Source of the DNA: Hygrophila difformis
Taxonomy: Eukaryota > Streptophyta > Magnoliopsida > Lamiales > Acanthaceae
DNA length: 64,000 bases
Assembly (NCBI GenBank): GCA_030278955.1
Contig: JAOANR010000001.1
Location: 41,008,890 to 41,072,889, forward strand
Direction of reading: 5' to 3'
In this document: positions 21,380 through 32,697 of the stretch, piece after piece
Position numbering within the stretch: the first letter of the stretch is position 1
How the letters are laid out: every line of letters begins with the position of its first letter
Notes under the pieces: model-generated
What the model was told of the DNA's origin: nothing
Database searches by the model: none
What the model saw: the letters and a program-made list of their open reading frames with translations, nothing else
Made by a program: the position numbers and the translations under genes

Positions 21380-24300
21380 GTAACACCCCGGATTTGATAA
21401 CCCAGGCCGGGATGTCACCGCCACACATCCCTAGCAAGACACGGTTTCTCCGAGCTTGCTAAAGAGATGCAAGGCTATGGTTTTTCAGAATTTAAAATAT
21501 TCAAACAACCCATTATAATATAATTTAAAAATCATAATATCAAAGTTGCAGCGGAAAGTAATATTTACATATGTATAATGCAGCGGAATTTAAGTATAGG
21601 GCCGACATGACCAAAACACGGGTTAAACATGCCCGTTCATGCAAGTTGTAATTAAATGCAGGAGTTTAAAAATAGAGTTTTTCCCCAATATTCCCATGTA
21701 TGCATATGATGATGCATAATCCTCATACTCTGAAAGAAAAAGGAAAGAAAATATGGTATGGTCAGCAAAAAGTGCTGAGTAAGTTAACACCTACTATGAT
21801 CAAGGGGTTTCAAAATCTTTAATTAGATTTAAGAAAAACATGTGCATACAAGACATGATTTAAATTTTATTCGTCTAATAATAATTTAATTACATATTTG
21901 AAAAGACAAGGATTTCCACAAGATCATAATTTAACACACGTATAAAGAGGTTTAATTAAATAATTAAATTTTTACTCCGAGGCATGCATACAAACAACTC
22001 ATCTATCAATTTAAAATTAATAATTTAATTGTGTACTTGAACATGCATTTAATCCATAATAACAATTTAATAAGATATGAAAATTTAAGGACAAAATTTT
22101 AAATGCATAATTTAAAGACGGGCATAAATAAATAAATACTTAAAAACATTAAGTCTTTTATTTCCCCGTTACGTAACCATTTCTCAATATTTTGTATAGC
22201 CGGTGATCCGGCGGCCGCAGCCGTGTCGTAAGTATCTTGTATAGCCGGTGGTCCGGCGGCCGCAGCCGTGTCGTATTTCAAGTATTTCATTGGCCGTTTT
22301 GGCACAGTTTCTCATAACATTCACCCTCGGCCGTTTTGGCACGAAACGAAAAGCTAGGGGGCGTTCTATTGAGCATTTTTCCCCTACGTCGGTCACTCTC
22401 GGCCATTTTGGCACGAAGCGAAAAGCTAGAGGGGCACTCCTTCGAGCACTCACCCCCCCTACATAGGTCACACTCGTCCGTCTAGGCACGATGCGAAAAG
22501 CTAGAGGGGCACTCTATCGAGCACTCACCCCCTACATAGCCAAGTATCTCATATGTTTTAATTTAGTGTAACGGGATTTTTCAAAAGTGTAGATGTATCG
22601 TATTTCAAGGTCTCGACCGTTTGTTTCGATATTTCACAATCTCTTCGATTTAAAATCATTTGACGTCATAGTTTACGACTTTTTAATTTAAAAATTCATT
22701 TCAAGTTCAAAAATTATGATATTTTCACAGTATATCAAAAACACCCTAACAAACAACTTTCGTGTTTTAATTTTTTCAAAATAAGTTGAGGAAGCATGTC
22801 AAAAATCGAGTTCAATGCAAAAATAGTTCACTGTCCGGTTACAGTTTGACATAGTTTAGAAAATTGTCTTTTTAACATATCAAATGGACTCCAAAAATTC
22901 TGAAATTTTATATGCACATACTAGACATAATTATCTACAACTTGCATTTGATTGCAAAGATCAAATCGGACTAGAAAATATAGAAACATGCTCATCAAGT
23001 TCGGATATGTTCACAGTCAGATTTCGAAAAGTCTTATCAAGGCAGTTTATGTTTGATGCGATTTGAAATAGCAAACATCGACGAAAATGTCTGAAATTTT
23101 TACACAACCTAGTGTGTTAGGATTAAAAGTCTAGTTTTGAGTTTTTCGGTTTGAACTATCGAAATAGGGGTTTTGGTTCGATTTCAAATCTGTCACAGTT
23201 TCGAGTTCGAATCTCAAGGCGGGTTGGTTCTCGGCCGTTTTTGGATACCAAAACGCAATGAAAAATTATGAAAATTTTACAAAAAACTAGATCTATGTCT
23301 TAGTAACGTTTTTCATGTTTTAAGTTTTTCCGTTTGAGTAGTTTAAGGGTTTGAAAAATTCACACAAAATTGTTGCGCCGGGGGTTTTTCGTGTTGACAG
23401 ATTTTAGAGTTACTAAATCTCTATATTTGGTTGCATTTTACGTCACCCAAAACCATGTAAGCATTAACTTACAGTGGTAAGGTATTTGGTCGTCCTCAGG
23501 TCGCTTGGCTCGTCCAAATCCACTACGAACGGATCTCCTCAACGCCAAGCTTCCAACTTTGGCCACGATTTCAACTTGGAAGAATAAATCCAATGTTAGA
23601 TCGAGTTTTCGGGTTCGAAAACTTAAATGAAAATCTATAAATGACTTACCCAAGTCTGGAGTACTAGAGACCTTGTGTTCTACGCCTCCTACGTCGGTTT
23701 TCGTCGCCGGAAAGTGATCGGAAAGTTCGAAGTTGGTGGTTTTCGGGTGTTGGAAGAACGTAGAGAGTTGGAGAGTGTTTTTGGGGTTGCTAGGGTTAGA
23801 GTCTCGAAAATGATCAGCCATATGACCTCCAAAACCGACCATATACACCTTCCATCAACCGGGATTGAGTTTCCAAAGTCGGGACACGAAAATATGGTAA
23901 GAAAATCGCCAAAACGCGTCATGCCGCAGTTGCTGTCTTGGTGGCGCGGGGTTGGCGCGGTTTCTAGCCAAAATTTGCCCGGAGGGCGCGCGGCCTGGTC
24001 TGGGCCGTGCGTCCGGACTGGGCCCTGCGATCCCGTCGGGCCTTTTCTCCTCTCTTTCGGACTTATGTTCTCCTACGTTTTCGGGCTCGATTTTTCGGGT
24101 CATTCTCGGATCATAAATTCTTATCTTAAATTTATCTCGACTCAAATGAATTTCATGTTTGAAATCTTAAGTCCGTCGGTCTCGGGTTCGTAGGCTTCCA
24201 ATTCGTCGTCTTTTGACTCCCGTGCAATAACTTGTGTAATTAAATTTCTTCCGACTTCACGGGTTCTTGGAATTAGAATTATTTTCCTTCTTGAATTTAA

Positions 24301-24501
24301 TTCCAATTATTTTGACTCAATTCATGGAATGTCTTCGGGCTTCCTTTCCCTCTTTTATTCCATTTTGAATTTTGAATCTATCGGCGTTTCATTTCCGAGC
24401 AATAATTTATTGTGATTATTTTCTTCTTCTCGGAGATATTTCGACATTGATCGGAATAAATTTTATTCCTTTGGACGTTGCTAAAAATCTGGGGTATTAC
24501 A
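21380..24501 (-). repeat. 3' LTR of a pol-less gypsy element (3122 bp)
   Basis: Plus strand starts TGTAACACCCCGG and ends GGGGTATTACA, directly followed by the polypurine tract of a minus-strand element at 24503. A minisatellite of three units of about 85 bp with the core GCGAAAAGCTAG lies at 22320-22545. GC-rich sequence lies at 23940-24030. It is clearly homologous to 26724-29406 but with many scattered differences, so the element is older than the nested one at 37953. Confidence 0.9.
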
Positions 24502-24502
24502 G

Positions 24503-24517
24503 TCTACCCCCCCTTAA
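24503..24517 (-). promoter_or_regulatory. Polypurine tract
   Basis: Minus strand TTAAGGGGGGGTAGAC directly before the LTR start TGTAATACC; the plus-strand primer for reverse transcription. Confidence 0.75.
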
Positions 24518-24746
24518 GAATCAACTTCGTCCTCGAAGTTGTGTTTCGGCTTTTCTCGCGCTAAAAGTTAGGGTCCTTTTGTTTATTTATTATTTTGCGA
24601 TATTGTGTTATTGAATTATTGTTCGATTGTTGATTGTTTGTTGTTTGATCATTGTTTGACTGAACCCAGAATTGAAATTTCCGAGTTGCCTACGTACCCT
24701 GTGAAGGGATCAAGCCATGACGTAGTTCAAAAAAATTTTGAATTTG

Positions 24747-24866
24747 TTTATTCGGGATACAAAATATTCGGGTTTCAAAAATAAATGCTTATGCATTATT
24801 ACAGGGTTTATTCGGGATACAAAATATTCGGGTTTCAAAAATAAATGCTTATGCATTATTACAGGG
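24747..24866. repeat. 60-bp tandem duplication in the 3' untranslated region
   Basis: Two identical units, each containing TTATTCGGGATACAAAATAT and ending ATGCATTATTACAGGG. The related element at 40.8 kb has only one diverged unit. Confidence 0.9.
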
Positions 24867-25082
24867 TATTACATCCTCTCCCCCTTAAGATTACAGTTAT
24901 GTCCCCATAACTGCCTGCACATTATTCCCACGAAGGTTCGAGTATCGTCGCCTAGCACATGTATGTCCGCTTCTTTTACCACATTTAACGTCCCATGAGT
25001 CCCCCTTGGTTATTTGTGGCTAGTTAGGTCCAGCGACCAGGTCATCTCTTTTGGTTATATTCTTAATATGGGTTCGACATTC

Positions 25083-26104
25083 TTTCATCCGATGTCCACG
25101 TCGACCACATCGGAAGCATGTGTCGGGTTGAGGGCATCCCCTCACCAGATGAGGTTGGTTACAGCTTAGGCATCGGGGCACGTACCTTTACGGGTGAAAA
25201 TCCTTCTATTATTGCCTCCATCGTTGCCTTGGGCTGGTCCATTTGGGCCTTTGCGAAGGTTATTCCTACCCGAGTCATTATCAGCTCTGCGGTCCTTACC
25301 TCTCTTGTCTTGTCCTTGGGGACCTTGGCTAGACTCACCTATCGCCTTCCGCTTCAATCCCTGAACTCGTGCAACCGCTACCGCACGATCATAAACAGCT
25401 TGCGGGTCAGAGTAGTGCACACCCGTGATCACTTCCCTTATAGCCAGGTTTAACCCCGTCACAAATTTCTGAGCCTTGTCGGAGTCAGTTGGTACTAGCC
25501 TCGTAGCAAATCGTACTAGCTCCTTGAATTTGGTGTAGTATTCTTGCACTGTCTGTGCGCCTTGCCTTAGGTTGATGAATTCCTCGTACCTCGCCGCCTT
25601 TGTGCTTAACGGGTAGAACCTCTCCCTCAGAACTTCCTTAAAGTCTTCCCATGTGTAGGCTTTCTCGTCTTCCACTACTTTCCTCTGGAGGTTTTGCCAC
25701 CACTCATCGGCTTCACCTCCTAGGTAGTAAGTTGCTGCATGTATCTTTTCCTCATTAGGGCATTTGATAGCGTTTAAGAGTTTATCGAACGTACGGATCC
25801 ACTCCTCTAGTTTGGCGGGATCTTCCTCCCCATCATAGTGTGGTGGTTGATAGGGATTTACCAAAGCTAGATAGTCGTTTCGAGCTACTGGCGGAGGTAT
25901 TGCCGCTTGTGCCCTATGCACCTCGGCGTTTCCTAATACTACGAGTACTTCTTCTACCATCCTTAAACGTTCATCCATGTTGTTGGGAAGATGAGGCGCT
26001 CGATCTCCTATGTTCGGAGGAATCTCATTGTTGTTAGGTGCGCTTGGGAGGTCAGTGTCAGTGCCGTTTGGACTTACTTTCCTCGGCTTTCTCCTAGGTG
26101 CCAT
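25083..26104 (-). pseudogene. gag of the pol-less element, frameshifted
   Basis: ATG at 26102-26104 (MAPRRKPRKV). Retrotransposon gag region: YLALVNPYQPPHYDG, LEEWIRTFDKLLNA, YYLGGEADEWWQNLQ, FKEVLRERFYPLS and QTVQEYYTKFKELVRFA. Near 25170 the frame shifts: the zinc knuckle (C-x2-C-x4-H-x4-C; CFRCGRRGHRMKEC) is encoded in the next frame at about 25083-25165. Gag would form particles and bind element RNA; the shift removes the knuckle. It is closely related to the gag at 40912-42030 and 52907-54340. Confidence 0.85.
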
Positions 26105-26708
26105 TTTCTGTTATTAAGCACGCGAAGATGAGTTTCTAAGTGATCAAGATCTAGGACTAAGGCAAAGTTAGTCTCAAGTTAACGCTTCTAAGTCAAGTCT
26201 CAAGGTCATGTCGAACACTGGAGTGAGAAGTTTAGGTATCACATATGATTCACATAAGAGGTTAGTACAGATATTTATGAATGTATATGCATATGTAATC
26301 CCCCAATAAAAATTTAATGCATGCATTTATTTATCCATGGGTTTTAAAAAATAAATTTATTCCATTGATAGATTAAAATAAGGATAAAAGGTTTGGGCCA
26401 CTATATTGGGCCGAAGGAAATAAATTATTTGGGCTTTAAGTAAAAACAAGGTTGTTGGGCCAAAATAATTGGGCCAACATAGTAATTAAATATTGGGCTA
26501 AAGATTTGGGCTAGGAAAAATAAATTTTGGGCTCAAAAGGTTTGGGATTTAAAATAATAAAGTTGGGCTAAAAGTTAGGGCTTAGAAAAAATTTGGGCTC
26601 AAAAATGTTAGTTTAAAAATAATAATGGATTTTTAAATATAATACTAGTTTAAAAATAATACTCGTACTAGTTTATAAATAATAATACTAGTTTTAAAAA
26701 TAGTCCGG

Positions 26709-26720
26709 GCTCTGATACCA
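26709..26720 (-). promoter_or_regulatory. Primer-binding site, tRNA-iMet type
   Basis: Minus strand TGGTATCAGAGC, a few bases after the LTR end TGTTACA; the standard initiator-Met PBS of plant LTR elements. Confidence 0.9.
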
Positions 26721-26723
26721 CTT

Positions 26724-29406
26724 TGTAACACCCCGGATTTGATAACCCAGGCCGGGATGTCACCGCCACACCTCCCTAGCAAGACACGGTTTCTCCGAGC
26801 TTGCTAAAGAGATGCAAGGCTATGGTTTTTCAGAATTTAAAATATTCAAACAACCCATTATAATATAATTTAAAAATCATAATATCAAAGTTGCAGCGGA
26901 AAGTAATATTTACATATGTATAATGCAGCGGAATTTAAGTATAGGGCCGACATGGCCAAAACACGGGTTAAACAGGCCGTTCATGCAAGTTGTAATTAAA
27001 TGCAGGAATTTAAAAATAGAGTTTTTCCCGAATATTCCCATGTATGCATATGATGATGCATAATCCTCATACTCTGAAAGAAAAAGGAAAGAAAATATGG
27101 TTTGGTCAGCAAAACGTGCTGAGTAAGTTAACACCTATTATGATCAAGGGGTTTCAAAATCTTTAATTAGATTTAAGAAAAACATGTGCATACAAGACAT
27201 GATTTAAATTTTATTCGTCTAATAATAATTTAATTACATATTTGAAAAGACAAGGATTTCCACAAGATCATAATTTAACACACGTATAAAGAGGTTTAAT
27301 TAAATAATTAAATTTTTACTCCGAGGCATGCATACAAACAACTCATCTATCAATTTAAAATTAATAATTTAATTGTGTACTTGAACATGCATTTAATCCA
27401 TAATAACAATTTAATAAGATATGAAAATTTAAGGACAAAATTTTAAATGCATAATTTAAAGACGGGCATAAATAAATAAATACTTAAAAACATTAAGTCT
27501 TTTATTTCCCCGTTACGTAACCATTTCTCAATATTTTGTATAGCCGGTGATCCGGCGGCCGCAGCCGTGTCGTAAGTATCTTGTATAGCCGGTGGTCCGG
27601 CGGCCGCAGCCGTGTCGTATTTCAAGTATTTCATTGGCCGTTTTGGCACAGTTTCTCATAACATTCACCCTCGGCCGTTTTGGCACGAAGCGAAAAGCTA
27701 GGGGGCGTTCTATTGAGCATTTTCCCCCTACGTCGGTCACTCTCGGCCGTTTTGGCACGAAGCGAAAAGCTAGAGGGGCACTCCTTCGAGCACTCACCCC
27801 CTACATAGGTCACACTCGTCCGTCTAGGCACGATGCGAAAAGCTAGAGGGGCACTCTATCGAGCACTCACCCCCTACATAGCCAAGTATCTCTATATTTT
27901 AATTTAGTGTAACGGGATTTTTCAAAAGTGTAGATGTATCTTATTTCAAGGTCTCGACCGTTTGTTTCGATATTTCACAATCTCTTCGATTTAAAATTAT
28001 TTGATGTCACAGTTTACGCCTTTTTAATTTAAAAATTCATTTCAAGTCCAAAAATTCTGATATATTCACAGTATATCAAAAACACCCTAACGAACAACTT
28101 TCATGTTTTAACTTTTTCGAAATAAGTTGAGGAAGCATGTCAAAAATCGAGTTCATTGCAAAAATAGTTCACTGTCCGGTTACAGTTTGACATAGTTTAC
28201 AAAATTGTCTTTTTAACATATCAAATGGACTCCAAAAATTCTGAAACTTTATATGCACATACTAGACATAATTATCTACAACTTTCATTTAGATTGCAAA
28301 GATCAAATCGGAATAGAAAATATAGAAACATGCTCATCAAATTTGGATATGTTCACAGTCAGATTTCGAAAAGTCTTATCAAGGCAGTTTATGTTTGATG
28401 CGATTTGAAATAGCAAACATCGACGAAAATGTCTGAAATTTTTACACAACCTAGATTAATGTGTTAGGATTAAAAGTCTAGTTTTGAGTTTTTCGGTTTG
28501 AACTCTCGAAATAGGGGTTTTGGTTCGATTTCAAATCTGTCACAGTTTCAAGTTCGAATCTCAAGGCGGGTTGGTTCTCGTCCATTTTTGGATATCAAAA
28601 TGCAATGAAAAATTATGAAAATTTTATACAAACTAGATCTATGTCTTAGGAACGTTTTTCATGTTTTAAGTTTTTCCGTTTGAGCAGTTTTAGGGGTTCG
28701 AAAAATTCACACAAATTTGTTGCGCCGGGGTTTTTCGTGTTGACATATTTTAGAGTTACTAAATCTCTATATTTGGTTGCATTTTACGTCACCCAAAACC
28801 AAGTAAGCATTAACTTACAGTGTAAGGTGTTTGGTCATCCTCGGGTCACTTGGCTCGTCCAAATCCACTACGAATGGATCTCCTCAACGCCAAGCTTCCA
28901 ACTTTGGCCACGATTTCAACTCGGAAGAATAAATCCAATGTTAGATCGAGTTTTCGGGTTCGAAAAATGAAAATCTATAAATGACTTACCCAAGTCTGGA
29001 GTACTAGAGACCTTGTGTTCTACGCCTCCTCCGTCGGTTTTCGTCGCCGGAAAGTGATCGGAAAGTTCGAAGTTGGTGGTTTTCGGGTGTTGGAAGAACG
29101 TAGAGAGTTGGAGAGTGTTTTTGGGGTTGCTAGGGTTAGAGTCTCGAAAATGATCAGCCATATGACCTCCAAAACCGACCATATACACCTTCCATCAACC
29201 GAGATTGAGTTTCCAAAGTCGGGACACGAAAATATGGTAAGAAAATCGCCAAAACGCGTCATGCCGTAGCTGCTGTCTTGGTGGCGCGGGGTTGGCGCGG
29301 TTTCTAGCCAAAAACCGCCCGGAGGGCGCGCGGCCTGGTCTGGGCCGTGCGTCCGGACTGGGCCCTGCGATCCCGTCGGGCCTTTTCTCCTCTCTTTCGG
29401 ACTTCT
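26724..29406 (-). repeat. 5' LTR of the pol-less element, truncated
   Basis: Homologous to 21380-24501 from TGTAACACCCCGG to TTTCGGACTTCTGTCC, then lost at 29406-29408, where an AAAT microsatellite and LARD sequence begin. About 440 bp of its U3 end is missing. The three-unit GCGAAAAGCTAG minisatellite is at 27665-27885. Confidence 0.88.
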
Positions 29407-29575
29407 GTCCAAATAATAAATAAATAAATAAATAAATAAATAATAGTAATAATAATAATAAAATAAAATAGTCATCTCCTTCCTGTTCTATCTTTCACAT
29501 TCCTCTCTTTATTGAATCTCACAACACCAGTCATCATCCTCAATTTCCCTTCCACCACAGTTTCTTTAAAAACAA

Positions 29576-29609
<34 letters not shown>

Positions 29610-30642
29610 ATAATAATAATCTGTTTTTGTTTGTCTTTATTATCATATTTATGGTATATGCATGTTTTTATTTTCATTTTATGTCACGTTATGCTTATTT
29701 GTTTAGGTTTTTAATTTTGTTAATCACCATATTTCTAATTTAATAATTAAGTAGTGCATGTTATGTGGTGAAAGTAGAAGCTGAAATGTACTCGATAATT
29801 GAAGCTGAAATTGAGGCTCAAGAACCCTAGCTTCTCAGATTTGGAGATTTCTTGTTAAAGTGCTTTAAAGCTTCAATTTGGGGTAAGTATAGCTATCATA
29901 GTCAATAATTCATTCAATTTTGTGATTGAGAATGCATTATTGTTGGTATTTGTGTTGTTGCATTGATTTTGGGTTTATTAGAATGTGGGATTAAAATTTG
30001 GTTTAAGTGCATGAATGTTAGGTTGAAGTGAACAATATGGTATTAGAACATGTTTTCAAGCTCAACTTCAAAAGTTTCAAATTATTTATCAAAATTTTAG
30101 GATTGCAGTGTTCTAAAAACTGAAATTACAGCTTGGGAATTCTGAAAATTTGTTTAAAATGAGTTAAAATAACATGTTTAAGCTTTTAAGTTGATCTATA
30201 AATATTGTTAACCATGTTGTTTTAATCTACATTAATAACTTTTGGTAACATTAAAGCTTGAAACCTCATGTTTTTCTAATTTATGAAAAAGAAACATTTT
30301 TATTATAAAAAACTCATCCTATGAATTTTTAACTAAAAAGGCAAACTTATGTTACTTTAAAAAAAAAAAACTAAAAGTTCTTTGATCATTATTTCGAATC
30401 ATTAATAAGAACTAGTTTGCTAATTTGGTGAACTTTAAGCATTAAATCTGAAATTTTGAACAAAAAGGGAGTTTTTATAACTTAAAATGTGTTCTTTTTA
30501 ATAATAAGTTTTAAGTTCTAAAAAGTGATTTTCTTGAATTTATAAGAGACTTAGAACTTAAAGCTTTTAAAATAAAATATATTGGTCATTTAGTTGTTTA
30601 AATCCCACATTCTAGGTTGATATATGTTTGCTTTATACATTG

Positions 30643-30684
30643 CACTTAAGTTAAACTTTTGGTTTAAACTTAAGTGTGAGGATG
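30643..30684 (+). promoter_or_regulatory. Stem-loop followed by GTGAGGATG (copy 1)
   Basis: CACTTAAGTTAAAC (30643-30656) pairs with GTTTAAACTTAAGTG (30662-30676) with one bulge, followed by TGAGGATG. The role is unknown; it resembles the sequence in front of the LTR at 32698. Confidence 0.6.
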
Positions 30685-31221
30685 TAGAGCAATGCATATA
30701 TTTAACACTAACCCGAAGTTTTTGTGTAACCAGGTTCCATAAATAATGTATAAGAAATACCTTTGTTACTTGATTGGATGCTTTTGCTATGAATATTGGT
30801 TTGCTCTGCTATGCACTACTTAGGTGTTTTATTTATAGTGAATATGGTAAGCATGTGGTTAAGTTTATATTTATGTTTAAGTTATGTTTATGCATGTTTT
30901 TAATTCTAATAAAATAGCTCTTACTTGAATCATGTTAAACTGGAATGTTGTGAGTTGTTGATTTGATAACAGGAAAGTAAATAACCATGATAATTGATGA
31001 AGAAGCGGGATTAATGTTGTTGAAGTGTCGAATCTTTATGATTTTACACAATACATGCATTAAAATCAATAAATTATGATGTATAGATCATATTGAAAAA
31101 GCTAAAATTTTTATCTATTTAAAAGGTATGATCTAATTCAGTCTAACTTTTTAAATGCATGCTATATTCTTATTTTTAAAATTTAAAAGTTTTAATCCCA
31201 CATTTTAAATCTTTCATTATG

Positions 31222-31262
31222 CACTTAAACTAAACTGGTAGTTCAGTTTAAGTGTGAGGATG
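31222..31262 (+). promoter_or_regulatory. Stem-loop followed by GTGAGGATG (copy 2)
   Basis: CACTTAAACTAAACT (31222-31236) pairs with AGTTCAGTTTAAGTG (31240-31254) with one mismatch and a 3-base loop, followed by TGAGGATGG. Confidence 0.6.
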
Positions 31263-32697
31263 GAGGAGTTTCTATTATGATCACATTCCCGAAATTCTTC
31301 ATCAACAGGTCCATTTAGTTATTCAATGTATAAACCATTTATTTAATACATCATCCAAGGTTGAGTTATCATAAAGAATGAGGGTATATTTTGCTATAGT
31401 TGTTGGCATTTTGCTGTAAATTCTGCTCTAAAACTTATGATGTTTTGCTTTTGGTGAATTCTAAAATTTATTATCTATCAACTCTGTCCATACTATTTAA
31501 AGTGTTGGAAATTGCTGTTAAATGTTATAACTTGAGTTATGGATGGTGTTTTATGATTCTGATTACTTTGGAATTCCCATATGCACTAACAATCATATTT
31601 TCTTGAGTAATTGTTATATATACATATTAGAAGCAGGATATGCCAACAAAGGGGCAAGATGACAGCCGTGATGATGAAGTGAAATTCAGAGTCCTAAACA
31701 TTCCAGGTGTGATCTTTTCATGTTTTATGTTTACTGATTTGAATGGAATAAATTTGTAAGAGCTTAGTTATGTTTTTAATATTTCCCTATGCTTTAGAAT
31801 AAATTGGTACATGCATTATATGGATATATAAATTATGCTAGATTAAATTGTGTTTTCACAATGTGCTATTATTTGAATTACCACATCACAACCAATCTTA
31901 AGAAAATTCGAATATAAGTCTAACTGTTCTGCTTAGATCCGATTTTACAACTTAATGAGCATTATGATTCTTAGTTTAAAGTCCTAGACTTTGTTAAATT
32001 GTCATGCTAGTTGTTCGAACTTTGGTGACGATTCTACTTACCTTGCAGAAAGCTTTTTGATTAATTAGACTAGTTTATTTGTTATGTAGAGAGTCATCAT
32101 TATTTATATAAGAATATGCTCGTTCCATGTCTCCTTAAATGCTTAATTATAAATAAAGTCAGAGTAAAACCCCTATATATTTAAAAAAAAAACATTAGAT
32201 TAAATCTTGCAAAAATAAATGAAAAAAAAATGCAAGAGTAAAAAAAAAATCCGAATAAAGGGGTATTAAACAGAATATTTATAAACTCTTGACTATATGA
32301 CTGGCACGTATTCTTAGACATGAGTAGCTTTTGGAATTCAACCGTCTACAACTCAGCCAAAGTGTCTAGAATAATTGTGAAACCGAGTCATTAATTGAGC
32401 AAATTTGAAGACAGGAATAGAAAAGCATATTTACATTATTCACTCTCCCATTTCGAGTTGCTATGTGTGATTGATCCGCCTTTTGTACTGTAAGTGCTTT
32501 GGATATCTGGTTTTGACAGCTGATGCATGACAATTTACCTTGTTCTAGCACATTAAACTTTTGAATCTCTTTAGCTCATTGCGTTGTTGAAATCTATGAT
32601 TTGGCATAACTGTAATGACTTCATCTTTATTATCTTGTTTGGCATGTTGGTGTGTTAATTGACTTCCAGGACGAGCAATATTTAAGTGTGAGGATGT

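Larger units (their letters stand above)
24502..26723 (-). mobile_element. Internal region of an LTR-gag-LTR (pol-less) gypsy element
   Basis: Only gag lies between PBS and PPT. On the minus strand the order is PBS (26709-26720), leader with ten TGGGCY motifs (26392-26600), gag (26104 to about 25083), then the last bases of a pol frame (CAGTTATGGGGACATAACTG at about 24897), two polypurine tracts and the LTR. That tail is also the exact end of pol at 1910-1930, showing that this element derives from a full one by loss of the pol segment. A 60-bp tandem duplication sits at 24747-24866. Confidence 0.85.
29407..32697 (+). mobile_element. Partial LARD-like element: 3' internal region (first copy)
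   Basis: 3.3 kb without coding capacity, almost identical to 36047-37947 plus 45351-46743 of the next copy. It starts at an AAAT-rich microsatellite followed by an AT microsatellite (29574-29600). It contains two related modules (about 30600-30760 and 31190-31350), each with AATCCCACATT, a stem-loop, GTGTGAGGATG and CCCGAA. It ends with TTTAAGTGTGAGGATGT, the likely polypurine tract, directly before the LTR at 32698. An exon-like 70-bp block (31637-31706) starts with ATGCCAACAAAGGGG. Confidence 0.75.

Noticed and set aside
29020..29475. Minus-strand frame shared by two LTRs (also about 23438-23848)
   Set aside because: The similarity comes from LTR homology; the frame is not preserved through the differences and runs into the AAAT microsatellite.
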